DNA from: Clostridia bacterium
Lineage (GTDB): Bacteria; Bacillota; Clostridia; Oscillospirales; CAG-272
DNA length: 64,000 bases
Assembly: GCA_017502135.1 (NCBI GenBank)
Contig: JAFVVP010000004.1
Span: forward strand, 1 to 64,000
Direction: 5' to 3'
A model generated the notes under the pieces. That model searched no databases, was not told where the DNA came from, and was given only the letters and a program-made list of their open reading frames with translations. The translations under genes and the position numbers were made by a program. Below are positions 1 to 7,989 of the stretch, piece by piece. Positions within the stretch are counted from its first letter, which is position 1. Each line of letters begins with the position of its first letter.

Positions 1-110
1 CCCGAAAGACCCGTTTACGGGTAGCAAGTAACAGTTGCATGGCTGGCAGGCCAATCTAAAGCGCACTTGTGCGCAGCCAGTAATGGGTAGGGCTTTGCCC
101 GAAAATGAAA
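1..110 (+). ncRNA. Possible 3' part of a structured RNA, cut by the window edge
   Basis: This stretch has no credible reading frame but is dense in small hairpins: 9-13 with 18-22, 24-27 with 35-38, 61-66 with 69-74, and 90-93 with 97-100. An alternative longer pairing joins 40-45 with 74-79. It runs straight into a strong terminator hairpin at 112-131. That is what the end of a stable noncoding RNA or a long leader looks like. It lacks the CCA end of tmRNA, and I could not match it to RNase P, SRP or 6S RNA. The family is unknown to me and the strand is inferred from the terminator. Confidence 0.3.
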
Positions 111-111
111 T

Positions 112-139
112 ACCACCCGCTATGCGGGTGGATTTTTAT
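112..139. terminator. Bidirectional intrinsic terminator
   Basis: An 8-bp GC-rich stem (ccacccgc / gcgggtgg) with a short loop is followed by a T-rich tract on the + strand and an A-rich tract before it. It can end the upstream + strand RNA and also the convergent rlmD gene, whose stop codon starts at 141. Confidence 0.75.
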
Positions 140-140
140 T

Positions 141-1496
141 TTAGTTGATTCGTTCAAGAAGCAGTACGCATTCCACATGCGTCGTGCGGGGGAAAAGGTC
201 CACGGTGCGTCCTTTTACGATCCGGTACCCGCCTTTCGTAAGCTCTGCGCAGTCGCGTGCGGCGGTGGCGTGGTTGCACGAGATCATCACGATGCGCTTC
301 GGCGCCATTTTCAAGATACTTTCAATGCTCAAGGCGTCACATCCTTTCCGAGCGGGATCGGCTATGATCACGTCCGGTGCTTCGCCGCGGCTTAGCAGTT
401 TTTTTGCGACCTCTCCCGCATCGCCGCAGAAAAATTCTGCGTTTTCGATCCGGTTGAGCGCCGCGTTTTGTTTCGCGTTCTCGATAGCGGAGGGGATGAT
501 CTCCACGCCGATAAGCCGATTGTCCTCACCCACTATGGAAAGACCGATCGTGCCGACGCCGCAGTACAGATCGAGGAGTGTTTCGCCAGGCTCAAGATCG
601 GCGTATTCGCGCGCGATCCCGTAGAGGCGTTCCGCCTGCCGCGTGTTCACCTGATAAAAGGAAAGCGGCGGGATGCGGAACGTTTTTTGGCACATCGTAT
701 CAGTGATAAAGTCCGTGCCGAAGATCGTTTTGCACGTCTGCCCGAGAATCACGTTTGTGTTTTTATCGTTGAGATTCAGAACGATGCTTTTCACATCGGG
801 GAAGTGCTCCGTGATCTGTTTTGCGAGGGGAGAGAAATCACATCCGTTAAGACGGGTTACGACAAGGCAGAGCATGATCTCGCCAGAGTGCTCTCCACGA
901 CGGAGATAAATATGGCGCAGAAGTCCTTTGCCCGTCAACTCGTCGTAGGCAGGAACGCGGTGATCATTGCACCATGAAAGCACGGCGCGTACGATTTCGC
1001 CGAACACGTGCGGCTGGAGTGCGCAGTCTGTGTAGTCGACTACGCGATGGGAGCGTCGGGAATAAAATCCGCACACGAGGCGGCCGTTTTCATCCGTGCC
1101 GACGGGGTACTGCGCTTTGTTGCGGTAGCTATCGAGGCGGTCGCAGCCGAGGATCCCCTCAAACGGGACGGACAGTTTGCCGATACGCTCAAAGGATGCC
1201 TCGACGAAGCGCTGCTTTGCCGCGAGTTCTTCGGCGTATTCGAAATGACGGAAAGCGCATCCGCCGCATTTTTTGAAGACGTTGCATGCGGGATCACAGC
1301 GGAACTTGGATGCCTTGACGACCGTCTCAATAATGCCGTAGGCGTAGTTTTTCATAACCTTTACTACGCGGCAGTCGATCACGTCGCCCGCGGCGGTGAA
1401 GGGTACGAAAATTGCCATTCCGTCATGCCGTCCCACGCCGTTTCCTTCACCGGTCACGTCGGTGATCTCAAGGCGGATGATATCGTTTTTCTTCAT
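141..1496 (-). CDS. rlmD: 23S rRNA (uracil-C5)-methyltransferase, RlmD/RumA type
   Basis: This 451-residue protein belongs to the TrmA/RumA family, which transfers a methyl group from SAM to C5 of uridine in 23S rRNA. A TRAM RNA-binding domain occupies about residues 1-60. Cysteines 67, 71, 77 and 80 form the iron-sulfur cluster motif. The SAM site is LLDLYCGVGTIG, followed by the DPARKG motif and the ISCNH motif with the catalytic cysteine. Length is normal for the family. In Firmicutes one enzyme can modify two uridines (RlmCD), and the sequence alone does not say which site this one uses. It is transcribed alone from a consensus promoter and ends at a terminator shared with the region to its left. 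Confidence 0.93.
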   Translation of the reverse strand: MKKNDIIRLEITDVTGEGNGVGRHDGMAIFVPFTAAGDVIDCRVVKVMKNYAYGIIETVVKASKFRCDPACNVFKKCGGCAFRHFEYAEELAAKQRFVEASFERIGKLSVPFEGILGCDRLDSYRNKAQYPVGTDENGRLVCGFYSRRSHRVVDYTDCALQPHVFGEIVRAVLSWCNDHRVPAYDELTGKGLLRHIYLRRGEHSGEIMLCLVVTRLNGCDFSPLAKQITEHFPDVKSIVLNLNDKNTNVILGQTCKTIFGTDFITDTMCQKTFRIPPLSFYQVNTRQAERLYGIAREYADLEPGETLLDLYCGVGTIGLSIVGEDNRLIGVEIIPSAIENAKQNAALNRIENAEFFCGDAGEVAKKLLSRGEAPDVIIADPARKGCDALSIESILKMAPKRIVMISCNHATAARDCAELTKGGYRIVKGRTVDLFPRTTHVECVLLLERIN

Positions 1497-1530
1497 GCTC
1501 GGCTCCCCGTTTCTTCATTTCCTATCCTAA

Positions 1531-1559
1531 ATTATACAGGAAATCTCCCGATTTGTCAA
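1531..1559 (-). promoter_or_regulatory. Sigma-A promoter of rlmD
   Basis: Read on the - strand: TTGACA (1554-1559), 17-bp spacer, TATAAT (1531-1536). Both hexamers are perfect consensus. The start codon lies about 35 bases downstream. Confidence 0.85.
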
Positions 1560-1577
1560 ACGGGGAATCGCTTCTTG

Positions 1578-2534
1578 TCAGAGCAGAATAGGCGCTGTGA
1601 ACAGCATTTCGCGAACGGCGGTATATACGGGGAAGAAAGACGATGCGGGCAGGGGATTTTCTCCTTTTCCGCACTCGACGGTAAACGAGGGGATGCCGAG
1701 CGTTTCGATCGCCCAGTCAATAAGCCCGCCGTACGATGCCATCCCCTCCGGCTCAGAGAGGGCATAGCCGCTCAGCTGAGAGAGAAGCCGTGCGATATTC
1801 TTCGATTTCGGCGGGCATTTTCCGCCGGTCGTGTAGTAGATCTCCTCGCCCTGCGTGTGCAGAGTAAGGATCATCTCAACGCTCGCATCAAACCGCAGAT
1901 AATTTACGAGCATGCCGACCTCCGGCTCCGATTCGGGGTATTCTCCGCTGTACCGCGTCGGACCGCCGCCGAGGATTCCTGCCCCTTTTTCGAGGATTTT
2001 ATACGCTTCAAACCCTGCGTTGTAATTGTGGTTTAGATCGACACCGCGCCCGTTTGCCTGCCAATGGGTGAAATCCGCCTCCCCGCCGTTCATCATTTTC
2101 AGCCGATCGGGGATCGGCGAGGCGTCCGCCCCGTGGATCTCGATATCCACGCCGTCGGGATTCAGCATCGGGATGATGCAAAGAAGATGGGAGCGAAAGA
2201 GATTCCCGATATTGATGGAGAAAACCCGCTTTCCGTTTTTATAGTATTCGCAGTATTCGTTTATGAAACGGAGGAGTAGGGAAGTGGTCAGCCATTCCAT
2301 GCCGTGGTGCGCACCCACGTACAGAACTGTAGACTTGGCACTCTCGTCGCCGAGACGGATCATGGGGATGGTTTTTCCGTAGAGAGACGTGCCCGCCGAT
2401 GTGACGGACAAAAACGGATACCGCTTAATAAACAGATCAAGGCAGGACATCATGCGCTCGTAATCCATCGGTACGGAGAAATCAAGAAGGGTTCGGCTCT
2501 CGTCCCAAAAATGCTTTTCGTTATTCGTTTGCAA
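1578..2534 (-). CDS. M14-family zinc carboxypeptidase
   Basis: This 318-residue protein has the M14 metallopeptidase layout. GAHHGMEW carries the first zinc ligands (H..E), GVDLNHNYN is the Asn/Arg substrate region, ILTLHTQGEE holds the third zinc histidine, and TVECGKGENP holds the catalytic glutamate. Relatives in Bacillota cleave gamma-D-glutamyl-diaminopimelate bonds in peptidoglycan peptides, and that substrate is an inference here. No signal peptide or LysM domain is visible, so the enzyme is probably cytoplasmic and may act in wall-peptide recycling. The start is a TTG codon placed 8 bases after a strong GAGGAGG site. It is divergent from the membrane protein gene at 2703. Confidence 0.85.
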   Translation of the reverse strand: MQTNNEKHFWDESRTLLDFSVPMDYERMMSCLDLFIKRYPFLSVTSAGTSLYGKTIPMIRLGDESAKSTVLYVGAHHGMEWLTTSLLLRFINEYCEYYKNGKRVFSINIGNLFRSHLLCIIPMLNPDGVDIEIHGADASPIPDRLKMMNGGEADFTHWQANGRGVDLNHNYNAGFEAYKILEKGAGILGGGPTRYSGEYPESEPEVGMLVNYLRFDASVEMILTLHTQGEEIYYTTGGKCPPKSKNIARLLSQLSGYALSEPEGMASYGGLIDWAIETLGIPSFTVECGKGENPLPASSFFPVYTAVREMLFTAPILL

Positions 2535-2568
2535 GGTTTATGACCTCCTCGTATGTATAGACAGGCTA

Positions 2569-2597
2569 TGTATATGCGGCTTTTTTGCCCGATACAA
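2569..2597 (-). promoter_or_regulatory. Sigma-A promoter of the M14 peptidase gene
   Basis: On the - strand: TTGTAT (2592-2597), 17-bp spacer, TATACA (2569-2574), about 35 bases before the TTG start. Confidence 0.6.
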
Positions 2598-2702
2598 CCG
2601 CGGAATCGGAAAATTCACAAAACTATAACCATTTCGGCTTCGCTTTGTGCTATCATAATATAGATTCGGTTTTCCATTTTGCTCTCGGAAAGGACGAAAC
2701 GT

Positions 2703-3380
2703 ATGAGCAATATAAAAACTTCCAGGCGGTATTTTATCTCTGAAGCGGTCCTTCTCGCCGTGCTTCTTCTAGCGGCGCGGGTGATTGGAATTTTTTATTC
2801 CCGTACCGCTACTGATATCCGATATATGGAAACGGCTTTGCCGACGGTTCTGTATTACGCCAGGCTCTGTTTGCAGTCTTTCGCGTTCGGTACGGCAATC
2901 GCCGCTTTCGTTACCGCTTCGTCTTCGTGGGGGAAGAGAAGCGGACGGCAGGCGCTTTTTGTAGCGGTGCTTCTGTTTTTCTTAGATGCCGCCTCAGCGT
3001 TTTTCATTGACGTAATCTCGGGTGCGGTCAGCGGACCTGGCGTGATGCTGGCTGCGACATCTGCCGCTCTCGGCTATCTTTGGACGCTCCTTGTGGCGAT
3101 CCTTTGTTATCTTGCAGCCGTCTTTTCTATCCGACGCCACAAAGGCACCACCCGTGCGATTCTTTCGGCATCCGTCCTGTATCTTTTTGGCAGACTCTTT
3201 CTCGAGGCGGTATATCTCATCCGCTTTCTCTATGCGGTGGAATTTGCGCCGTATCCCTCGGAGATCGTAAGCATCGTCACGGAATATATCACCATTCTCC
3301 TTGTGTACGGCGGCGTCGTTTTCGGCTGTGCATATTTCATGCGTCCGATTTTCTTGCGGGTTTTCCGACAAAAAGAGTGA
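2703..3380 (+). CDS. Uncharacterised multi-pass membrane protein
   Basis: I do not recognise this 225-residue protein. It is strongly hydrophobic, with about five or six predicted membrane spans: near residues 12-30, 50-70, 85-105, 122-145, 160-180 and 195-215. An arginine/lysine-rich N-terminus suggests that end is cytoplasmic, and the C-terminus is short and basic. The ATG at 2703 is preferred over an in-frame TTG at 2679 because AAAGGA lies just before it. It stands alone between a divergent peptidase gene and the FKBP lipoprotein gene. Nothing in its neighbours indicates a function. Confidence 0.7.
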   Translation: MSNIKTSRRYFISEAVLLAVLLLAARVIGIFYSRTATDIRYMETALPTVLYYARLCLQSFAFGTAIAAFVTASSSWGKRSGRQALFVAVLLFFLDAASAFFIDVISGAVSGPGVMLAATSAALGYLWTLLVAILCYLAAVFSIRRHKGTTRAILSASVLYLFGRLFLEAVYLIRFLYAVEFAPYPSEIVSIVTEYITILLVYGGVVFGCAYFMRPIFLRVFRQKE

Positions 3381-3492
3381 TGCCTCGCAAAATTTACAAA
3401 GTATTTATACTTCCCACGCATAGCGGTGCTATAATAAATGTAATTGAGCAAAATCACCTTTGAAAATTTAACGAAAAACAGAGGAAAATAAT

Positions 3493-4602
3493 ATGGAACA
3501 GCATAAGCGTGTACTTGCAGGTTTGCTTGCACTTCTTTTGTGCGCACCTTTGATGCTCTGGGGCTGCGATAAGGACAACCCTTTGAACGATGATCCCGCA
3601 TTGGACGATACCGAAAAAAGTGATATCCCCTACGATTACGATCTGTCTGAGTACATAAAGCTCGATTCCTATAAGGGAATTGAAGTTGAAAAATACCCCT
3701 ACGATCTCACGAAGGAAGACATGGAAACGCAGATTCTTCTGGCGCGTTCCAATTATGCAACCGTGGCAGAGAAGACCGGCGCCGTTGCAAACGGCGATCA
3801 GGTGAATATTGATTACACCGGTTATATGGACGGCGAAACCTTTGCGGGCGGATCGGATACCAATTTCGATCTGACGATCGGTTCGGGATCTTTTATTGAG
3901 GGCTTTGAAGCTGGACTTATCGGCTATAAGGCGGGTGATACGGTTACGCTTGATCTCCATTTCCCCTCTCCGTACGTGAATGCTCCGGAGCTTTCGGGAA
4001 AAGCGGTGCAGTTCGTCGTGAAGATCAACAAGGTTTTCGAGCAGGCGCTTCCGGTTTATGACGACGCGTTTGTGAAAGAGCATTACGGCTTCGATACGGT
4101 TGAGGCTTTTGAAGAGGCGCTTTTCGCCGCTATGACGGTACAGTATGAAAACAGTAAGTTTTCGTACTTTACCCAGAAGGTTTGGAGTGCTCTTCTTGAG
4201 AAAACTGAGTTTATCAAAGTTCCCGAAGCGGAATATCTCGCGATGTACGAGGACTACGTAAACTATTATACGGCGCTTGCCACCAATGAAGGCACTACTC
4301 TCAACGAGTACGTACAGACTCAGTTCGGTCTGGCTGTGGCGGACTTTTACAGTGAAGTAGAGCAGCTCGTGCAGGTAACCATGCAGCAGGAACTGATCCT
4401 TTACTACATCGCGCGCCTTGAGAACATCACTCTCACTGACGAAGAATACGAAGAGGGTGCTTTGGAGTACGCAGAGTATTACGGCCTCTCCTCGATCGAA
4501 GAACTCGAACAGTACTACGAAACGAAAAATATTAAGCAGAGCCTCCTGTTTGACAAGGTCTATGAGTTCCTTGTTGCGAACGCTGTTGAGAAATCGGAAT
4601 AA
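3493..4602 (+). CDS. FKBP-type peptidyl-prolyl isomerase lipoprotein, trigger-factor-like
   Basis: The 369-residue protein starts with a lipoprotein signal peptide; the lipobox ends at Cys25 (LMLWGC). An FKBP domain lies at about residues 90-185 (GDQVNIDYTGYMDGETFAGG and GSFIEGFEAGLIGYKAGD). It is followed by a long helical, acidic C-terminal region like that of trigger factor. It should act outside the membrane as a folding catalyst or chaperone for exported proteins. Trigger factor itself is cytoplasmic, so the N-terminal ribosome-binding domain is replaced here by the lipid anchor. A TATAAT box lies at 3430-3435 without a convincing -35. A strong hairpin follows the stop. Confidence 0.85.
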   Translation: MEQHKRVLAGLLALLLCAPLMLWGCDKDNPLNDDPALDDTEKSDIPYDYDLSEYIKLDSYKGIEVEKYPYDLTKEDMETQILLARSNYATVAEKTGAVANGDQVNIDYTGYMDGETFAGGSDTNFDLTIGSGSFIEGFEAGLIGYKAGDTVTLDLHFPSPYVNAPELSGKAVQFVVKINKVFEQALPVYDDAFVKEHYGFDTVEAFEEALFAAMTVQYENSKFSYFTQKVWSALLEKTEFIKVPEAEYLAMYEDYVNYYTALATNEGTTLNEYVQTQFGLAVADFYSEVEQLVQVTMQQELILYYIARLENITLTDEEYEEGALEYAEYYGLSSIEELEQYYETKNIKQSLLFDKVYEFLVANAVEKSE

Positions 4603-4617
4603 TTTTTTCTGAGTAGT

Positions 4618-4651
4618 CAATAAAGACCGCGCGAAAGCGCGGTCTTTATTG
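4618..4651 (+). terminator. Terminator after the FKBP lipoprotein gene
   Basis: A perfect 15-bp stem with a GAAA loop. The T-rich stretch is the distal part of the 3' arm, not a separate tail. The last bases of the stem overlap the -35 box of the next promoter. Confidence 0.7.
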
Positions 4652-4677
4652 ACAAACGGGTAAAAATTTGGTACAAT
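4649..4677 (+). promoter_or_regulatory. Sigma-A promoter of the ACT/UPF0210 operon
   Basis: TTGACA (4649-4654), 17-bp spacer, TACAAT (4672-4677). The first bases of the -35 box lie inside the preceding terminator stem. Transcription should start near 4684, giving a leader of roughly 85 bases. Confidence 0.85.
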
Positions 4678-4680
4678 AAC

Positions 4681-4757
4681 TGTGTATTTGCGATACGGTC
4701 CCCAAGACGGTTAGGCCGTGCCCACACAAATCAAAAAAGTGAAATATACTGTATATT
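4681..4757 (+). promoter_or_regulatory. Possible structured 5' leader of the ACT/UPF0210 operon
   Basis: The leader can close with a TGTGT (4681-4685) / ACACA (4724-4728) stem around an inner ACGG (4695-4698) / CCGT (4716-4719) helix. A competing partner, ACGG at 4707-4710, pairs with the same CCGT. An AATATA-CTG-TATATT hairpin (4743-4757) sits directly before the ribosome binding site AGGAG (4758-4762). That layout resembles a small sensing RNA with a translation-level platform. I do not recognise the class. The 5' stem strand may begin slightly before the real transcription start. Confidence 0.3.
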
Positions 4758-4770
4758 AGGAGCTGAAAGT

Positions 4771-5040
4771 ATGAGAGCCGTAATTTCCGTTGTTGGACGC
4801 GACAGCGTCGGTATTCTTGCAAAGGTAGCAAACGCGTGCAGTGCGTGCAACGCCAATATAGTAGACGTAACGCAGTCCGTTTTGCAGGATATGTTCGTCA
4901 TGGTTATGCTGGTGGATATCTCCGATATAAGCGTGGAGTTCAACGCGCTTACCAAAACAATGACTGAGCTCGGTGAAAGCATCGGCATGGTGATCCATGT
5001 CATGCACGAGGATATTTTCAATTCCATGCACCGCATTTGA
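4771..5040 (+). CDS. ACT-domain protein, UPF0237 family
   Basis: This 89-residue protein is a single ACT domain (RAVISVVGRDSVGILAKVAN at the start), a small regulatory fold that usually binds amino acids or related ligands as a dimer. The family is widespread and often sits directly before a UPF0210 gene, as here, where the gap is 36 bases. Its ligand is unknown. Because ACT domains regulate partners, it may sense a metabolite for the UPF0210 protein, which is an inference from the pairing. It has a clear AGGAG site and normal length for the family. Confidence 0.9.
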   Translation: MRAVISVVGRDSVGILAKVANACSACNANIVDVTQSVLQDMFVMVMLVDISDISVEFNALTKTMTELGESIGMVIHVMHEDIFNSMHRI

Positions 5041-5076
5041 GTGGGCATCTGATTTTTCAACATCTCGGAGGAAACC

Positions 5077-6435
5077 ATGCTGAATATACACGATATCATG
5101 GAGACGATCACCATGATTCAGGAGGAGAATCTGGATATCCGCACGATCACGATGGGTGTGTCCCTTCTTGACTGTGCCGATTCCGATATCAAAGCCTCCT
5201 GCCGTAAAGTATACGAGAAAATTACGAGGAGTGCGGAGCACCTCGTCAAAACCGGTGAGGATATCGAAAAACTTTACGGTATCCCGATCATCAATAAGCG
5301 CATCTCTGTAACGCCCATCGCCATGCTGGCGGCTGCCAGCGGCGGGGATCCCGTGGAATACGCCAAAACGCTGGAACGCGCCGCCCGGACGGTTGGCGTC
5401 AACTTCATCGGCGGATACAGCGCGCTCGTACACAAGGGATTTTCGGCCGGCGATCGCTCGCTCATTGAGTCCATTCCCGAGGCGCTTGCTGTAACGGATC
5501 ACATCTGTTCTTCCGTCAATATCGGTTCCACAAAGGCGGGCATCAACATGGATGCCGTGGCGCTTATGGGACGTGTTATCCGCGAAGCCGCAGAAAAGAC
5601 GGCGGACCGCGACTGCATCGGCTGTGCGAAGCTCGTCGTGTTCTGTAACGCTCCCGAGGACAATCCGTTTATGGCGGGTGCTTTCCACGGTGTGGGAGAG
5701 CCGGACTGCGTCATTCACGTCGGCGTATCCGGTCCGGGCGTCGTACGCGCGGCGCTTGCGAAATGCCCCGACGTCGATCTGTCTGAGGTCGCGAACATCA
5801 TCAAACGAACGGCATTCAAGATTACCCGTATGGGACAGCTCGTCGGCAGTGAAGCGTCGAAACGTCTCGGTGTTCCGTTCGGCATCGTCGATCTCTCCCT
5901 CGCGCCCACGCCCGCAGTCGGCGACTCCGTGGCATACATTCTTGAGGAAATGGGCCTTGAGGTCTGCGGTACGCACGGCACGACGGCGGCGCTCGCCCTT
6001 CTCAATGACGCGGTCAAAAAAGGCGGCGTGATGGCATCGTCCCATGTGGGCGGTCTGTCCGGTGCGTTTATTCCCGTTACGGAGGACGCCGGTATGATCG
6101 ACGCCGCCCGTTCCGGCGATCTGTCGATCGAAAAGCTGGAAGCGATGACCGCGGTTTGCTCCGTTGGTCTTGATATGATCGTCATCCCCGGCGATACCAC
6201 CGCCGAGACGATCTCCGCCATTATCGCGGACGAAGCGGCAATCGGTATGGTCAACTTCAAGACGACTGCTGTCCGCGTGATCCCCGCGATCGGCAAGGGC
6301 GTCGGCGAGGAGCTTTCCTTCGGCGGTCTTCTCGGAAGCGGCCCCGTAATGCCGCTCCATAACGATCGGAGTTCCGCAAAATTCATTCACCGCGGCGGCA
6401 GAATTCCCGCTCCGATGCAGAGCCTCAAGAACTGA
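5077..6435 (+). CDS. UPF0210 (PFL/DUF711 family) protein
   Basis: This 452-residue protein matches the UPF0210 family in length and sequence: N-terminal [20 protein letters not shown], a central [11 protein letters not shown], and a glycine/alanine-rich C-terminal half. The fold is related to pyruvate formate-lyase, but the family lacks an established reaction. The glycyl-radical loop is not evident, so enzymatic formate-lyase activity should not be assumed. It forms an operon with the ACT protein upstream. The next gene starts inside its stop codon (TGATG), which implies translational coupling of all three. Confidence 0.9.
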   Translation: MLNIHDIMETITMIQEENLDIRTITMGVSLLDCADSDIKASCRKVYEKITRSAEHLVKTGEDIEKLYGIPIINKRISVTPIAMLAAASGGDPVEYAKTLERAARTVGVNFIGGYSALVHKGFSAGDRSLIESIPEALAVTDHICSSVNIGSTKAGINMDAVALMGRVIREAAEKTADRDCIGCAKLVVFCNAPEDNPFMAGAFHGVGEPDCVIHVGVSGPGVVRAALAKCPDVDLSEVANIIKRTAFKITRMGQLVGSEASKRLGVPFGIVDLSLAPTPAVGDSVAYILEEMGLEVCGTHGTTAALALLNDAVKKGGVMASSHVGGLSGAFIPVTEDAGMIDAARSGDLSIEKLEAMTAVCSVGLDMIVIPGDTTAETISAIIADEAAIGMVNFKTTAVRVIPAIGKGVGEELSFGGLLGSGPVMPLHNDRSSAKFIHRGGRIPAPMQSLKN

Positions 6436-7010
6436 TGAGCGACGCGAAAACGGCGAAATCGGCGAAAGCACTTCTATATGCCGCTTTATCGGCTGAGGAG
6501 CGGGATGCCATAAGCGAGACAGAGCGAAACGCCATTCTGTCGGAGGCATTCGCCAAGGGCGAAACGGCGCCTGCCGTCGGGCTTGACGTGTTGCGGGCGG
6601 CAGAACTTCGCCGCCTCAAAGAGAAGCCTCTTGATACGCCGGATCGGCTGGGCAGATATGCCTCTCTCCTTATGGAGAATTTGCCGCCTATGTCTGTCGT
6701 CCTTTGTCTGACGGATAAAAAACGGTGCCTTCTCGAAACGCACCTTCTTGTATCCGGTCCGCTTTCAGACGATGCGAAATTTTTGCCGCTGATCCCGAAA
6801 CTGTACAAAAGTTCCGGTGCCGCCTACGCGGCAGTCTTCTTTGCGCCCCGCGCCGCCGAGTACGGATTCACCGGCGAAGACGAGCAGCTCGCAACGAAGA
6901 TCACTATGTACGCGAAGAGGGAGAAAGTGTTCCTTCTCGAATGCGTCGTCGCCTCGTTCAATGATTACATCCCTCTTTACAGATATTTTAATTATACGTT
7001 TTCTCTTTGA
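6435..7010 (+). CDS. Unknown protein with a degenerate RadC/JAB-like C-terminal half
   Basis: I do not recognise this 191-residue protein with certainty. The N-terminal 70 residues are a charged helical segment whose pattern resembles the helix-hairpin-helix part of RadC. The C-terminal part (DEQLATKITMYAKREKVFLL, then a Tyr-Phe ending) resembles the end of the RadC JAB metalloprotease domain. The zinc motif HNHPSG is missing, and the equivalent region reads AAVFFAPRA. If the similarity is real, it is a catalytically dead relative. Its ATG overlaps the stop of the UPF0210 gene, so it belongs to that operon. Confidence 0.6.
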   Translation: MSDAKTAKSAKALLYAALSAEERDAISETERNAILSEAFAKGETAPAVGLDVLRAAELRRLKEKPLDTPDRLGRYASLLMENLPPMSVVLCLTDKKRCLLETHLLVSGPLSDDAKFLPLIPKLYKSSGAAYAAVFFAPRAAEYGFTGEDEQLATKITMYAKREKVFLLECVVASFNDYIPLYRYFNYTFSL

Positions 7011-7030
7011 TCCCGTCGGGGAGGGAATAC

Positions 7031-7059
7031 TTGACAAACTCTCCCAAATATGATACAGT
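7031..7059 (+). promoter_or_regulatory. Sigma-A promoter of the parvulin gene
   Basis: TTGACA (7031-7036), 17-bp spacer, TACAGT (7054-7059). The start codon at 7122 follows about 60 bases later. Confidence 0.8.
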
Positions 7060-7121
7060 AACAAAGATGCCGACCTTTGTACGGCGACACTTACGATTTA
7101 TTAACCGAAAGGATAAATGAA

Positions 7122-7868
7122 ATGGCAGAAGCAAGAGTATTAGCCGCTGTGGGCGGTCAGAATATTACGGAAGCGGACGTGGAGGCGATGGTCGCGTCCC
7201 TCGCCCAGCGCGGACAGAATTACAATTCTCCCGAAGGACGGAAGATCGTCCTCGAGCAGCTCGTAAATCAGAAGCTGCTTCTGATCGACGCTACCCGCAA
7301 TCTTTACGAGCGTGAGCCCGCATTCAAAGCAGAGCTTGCACGCGTGAAGGAAGACCTCCTTGTGAACTACGCAGTCGGCAAGGCGATCGAGAACGTCCGC
7401 GTAAGCGATGACGAAACGAAGAAGTTCTTTGACGAAAATCCCGAACAGTTCCGGAGTGAGGAAAGCGTGAATGCTAGCCACATTCTCGTGTCCGATGAGG
7501 CAGAGGCAAAGTCGATTCTCGAAAAGATTCAGAATGGCGAGATCTCCTTTGAGGATGCCGCAAAGCAGTACAGCTCCTGCCCGTCCGCAAGCGAGGGCGG
7601 TTGTCTTGGCGATTTCGGTCAGGGACAGATGGTTCCCGAGTTCGACGAGGCGTGCTTTACGATGGAAGTCGGCGAGCTGCGCGGCCCCGTGCAGACGCAG
7701 TTCGGTTATCATCTCATCAAACTGAACGGGAAGAATGAGGCGAAACCGATCCCGTACGAGACGGTGAAGGAACAGATCCGTCAGAAACTGATCGGTGACA
7801 AGCAGCAGGCGGCTTACCAGAGCAAGATCAACCAGCTCAAGATCCTTTACCCCGTAGATAAATTCTGA
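7122..7868 (+). CDS. Parvulin-type peptidyl-prolyl isomerase, cytoplasmic
   Basis: This 248-residue protein has a SurA/PrsA-like N-terminal helical region and a parvulin (rotamase) domain at about residues 120-220. Family motifs are ASHILVSDEAEA, AAKQYSSCPSASEGGCLGDF, and QFGYHLIKL near the end. It accelerates cis-trans isomerisation of X-Pro bonds. Unlike PrsA it has no signal peptide or lipobox with the ATG at 7122. That start is chosen because GAAAGGA lies before it; a longer in-frame TTG start adds no signal peptide. It is a single-gene unit with its own promoter and terminator. Confidence 0.88.
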   Translation: MAEARVLAAVGGQNITEADVEAMVASLAQRGQNYNSPEGRKIVLEQLVNQKLLLIDATRNLYEREPAFKAELARVKEDLLVNYAVGKAIENVRVSDDETKKFFDENPEQFRSEESVNASHILVSDEAEAKSILEKIQNGEISFEDAAKQYSSCPSASEGGCLGDFGQGQMVPEFDEACFTMEVGELRGPVQTQFGYHLIKLNGKNEAKPIPYETVKEQIRQKLIGDKQQAAYQSKINQLKILYPVDKF

Positions 7869-7873
7869 TATAG

Positions 7874-7907
7874 AAACCGGTACGGCCGCGGCTGTACCGG
7901 TTTTTTT
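7874..7907 (+). terminator. Terminator after the parvulin gene
   Basis: The stem AAACCGGTAC / GTACCGGTTT encloses a 10-base loop and is followed by a run of T residues. Confidence 0.85.
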
Positions 7908-7927
7908 GAGAAAAGTGAGGAAATCCC

Positions 7928-7958
7928 TTGACTATGCCCTAAGGGCATATGGTATAAT
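7928..7958 (+). promoter_or_regulatory. MerR-type promoter/operator: 19-bp spacer with dyad
   Basis: TTGACT (7928-7933) and TATAAT (7953-7958) are separated by 19 bp instead of 17. The spacer contains a perfect dyad, ATGCCCT-A-AGGGCAT (7934-7948). Over-long spacers carrying a central dyad are the hallmark of MerR-family targets, where the regulator untwists the DNA. The next gene encodes a MerR protein, so autoregulation is the natural reading. Confidence 0.85.
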
Positions 7959-7989
7959 CCATACGTAAAAACCTTAGAGGAGGCAGCCT

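Noticed and set aside
4756-6549. A 597-codon open frame on the - strand
   Set aside because: Antisense to the ACT and UPF0210 genes. Composition is His/Arg/Asp-rich without any motif and there is no ribosome binding site.
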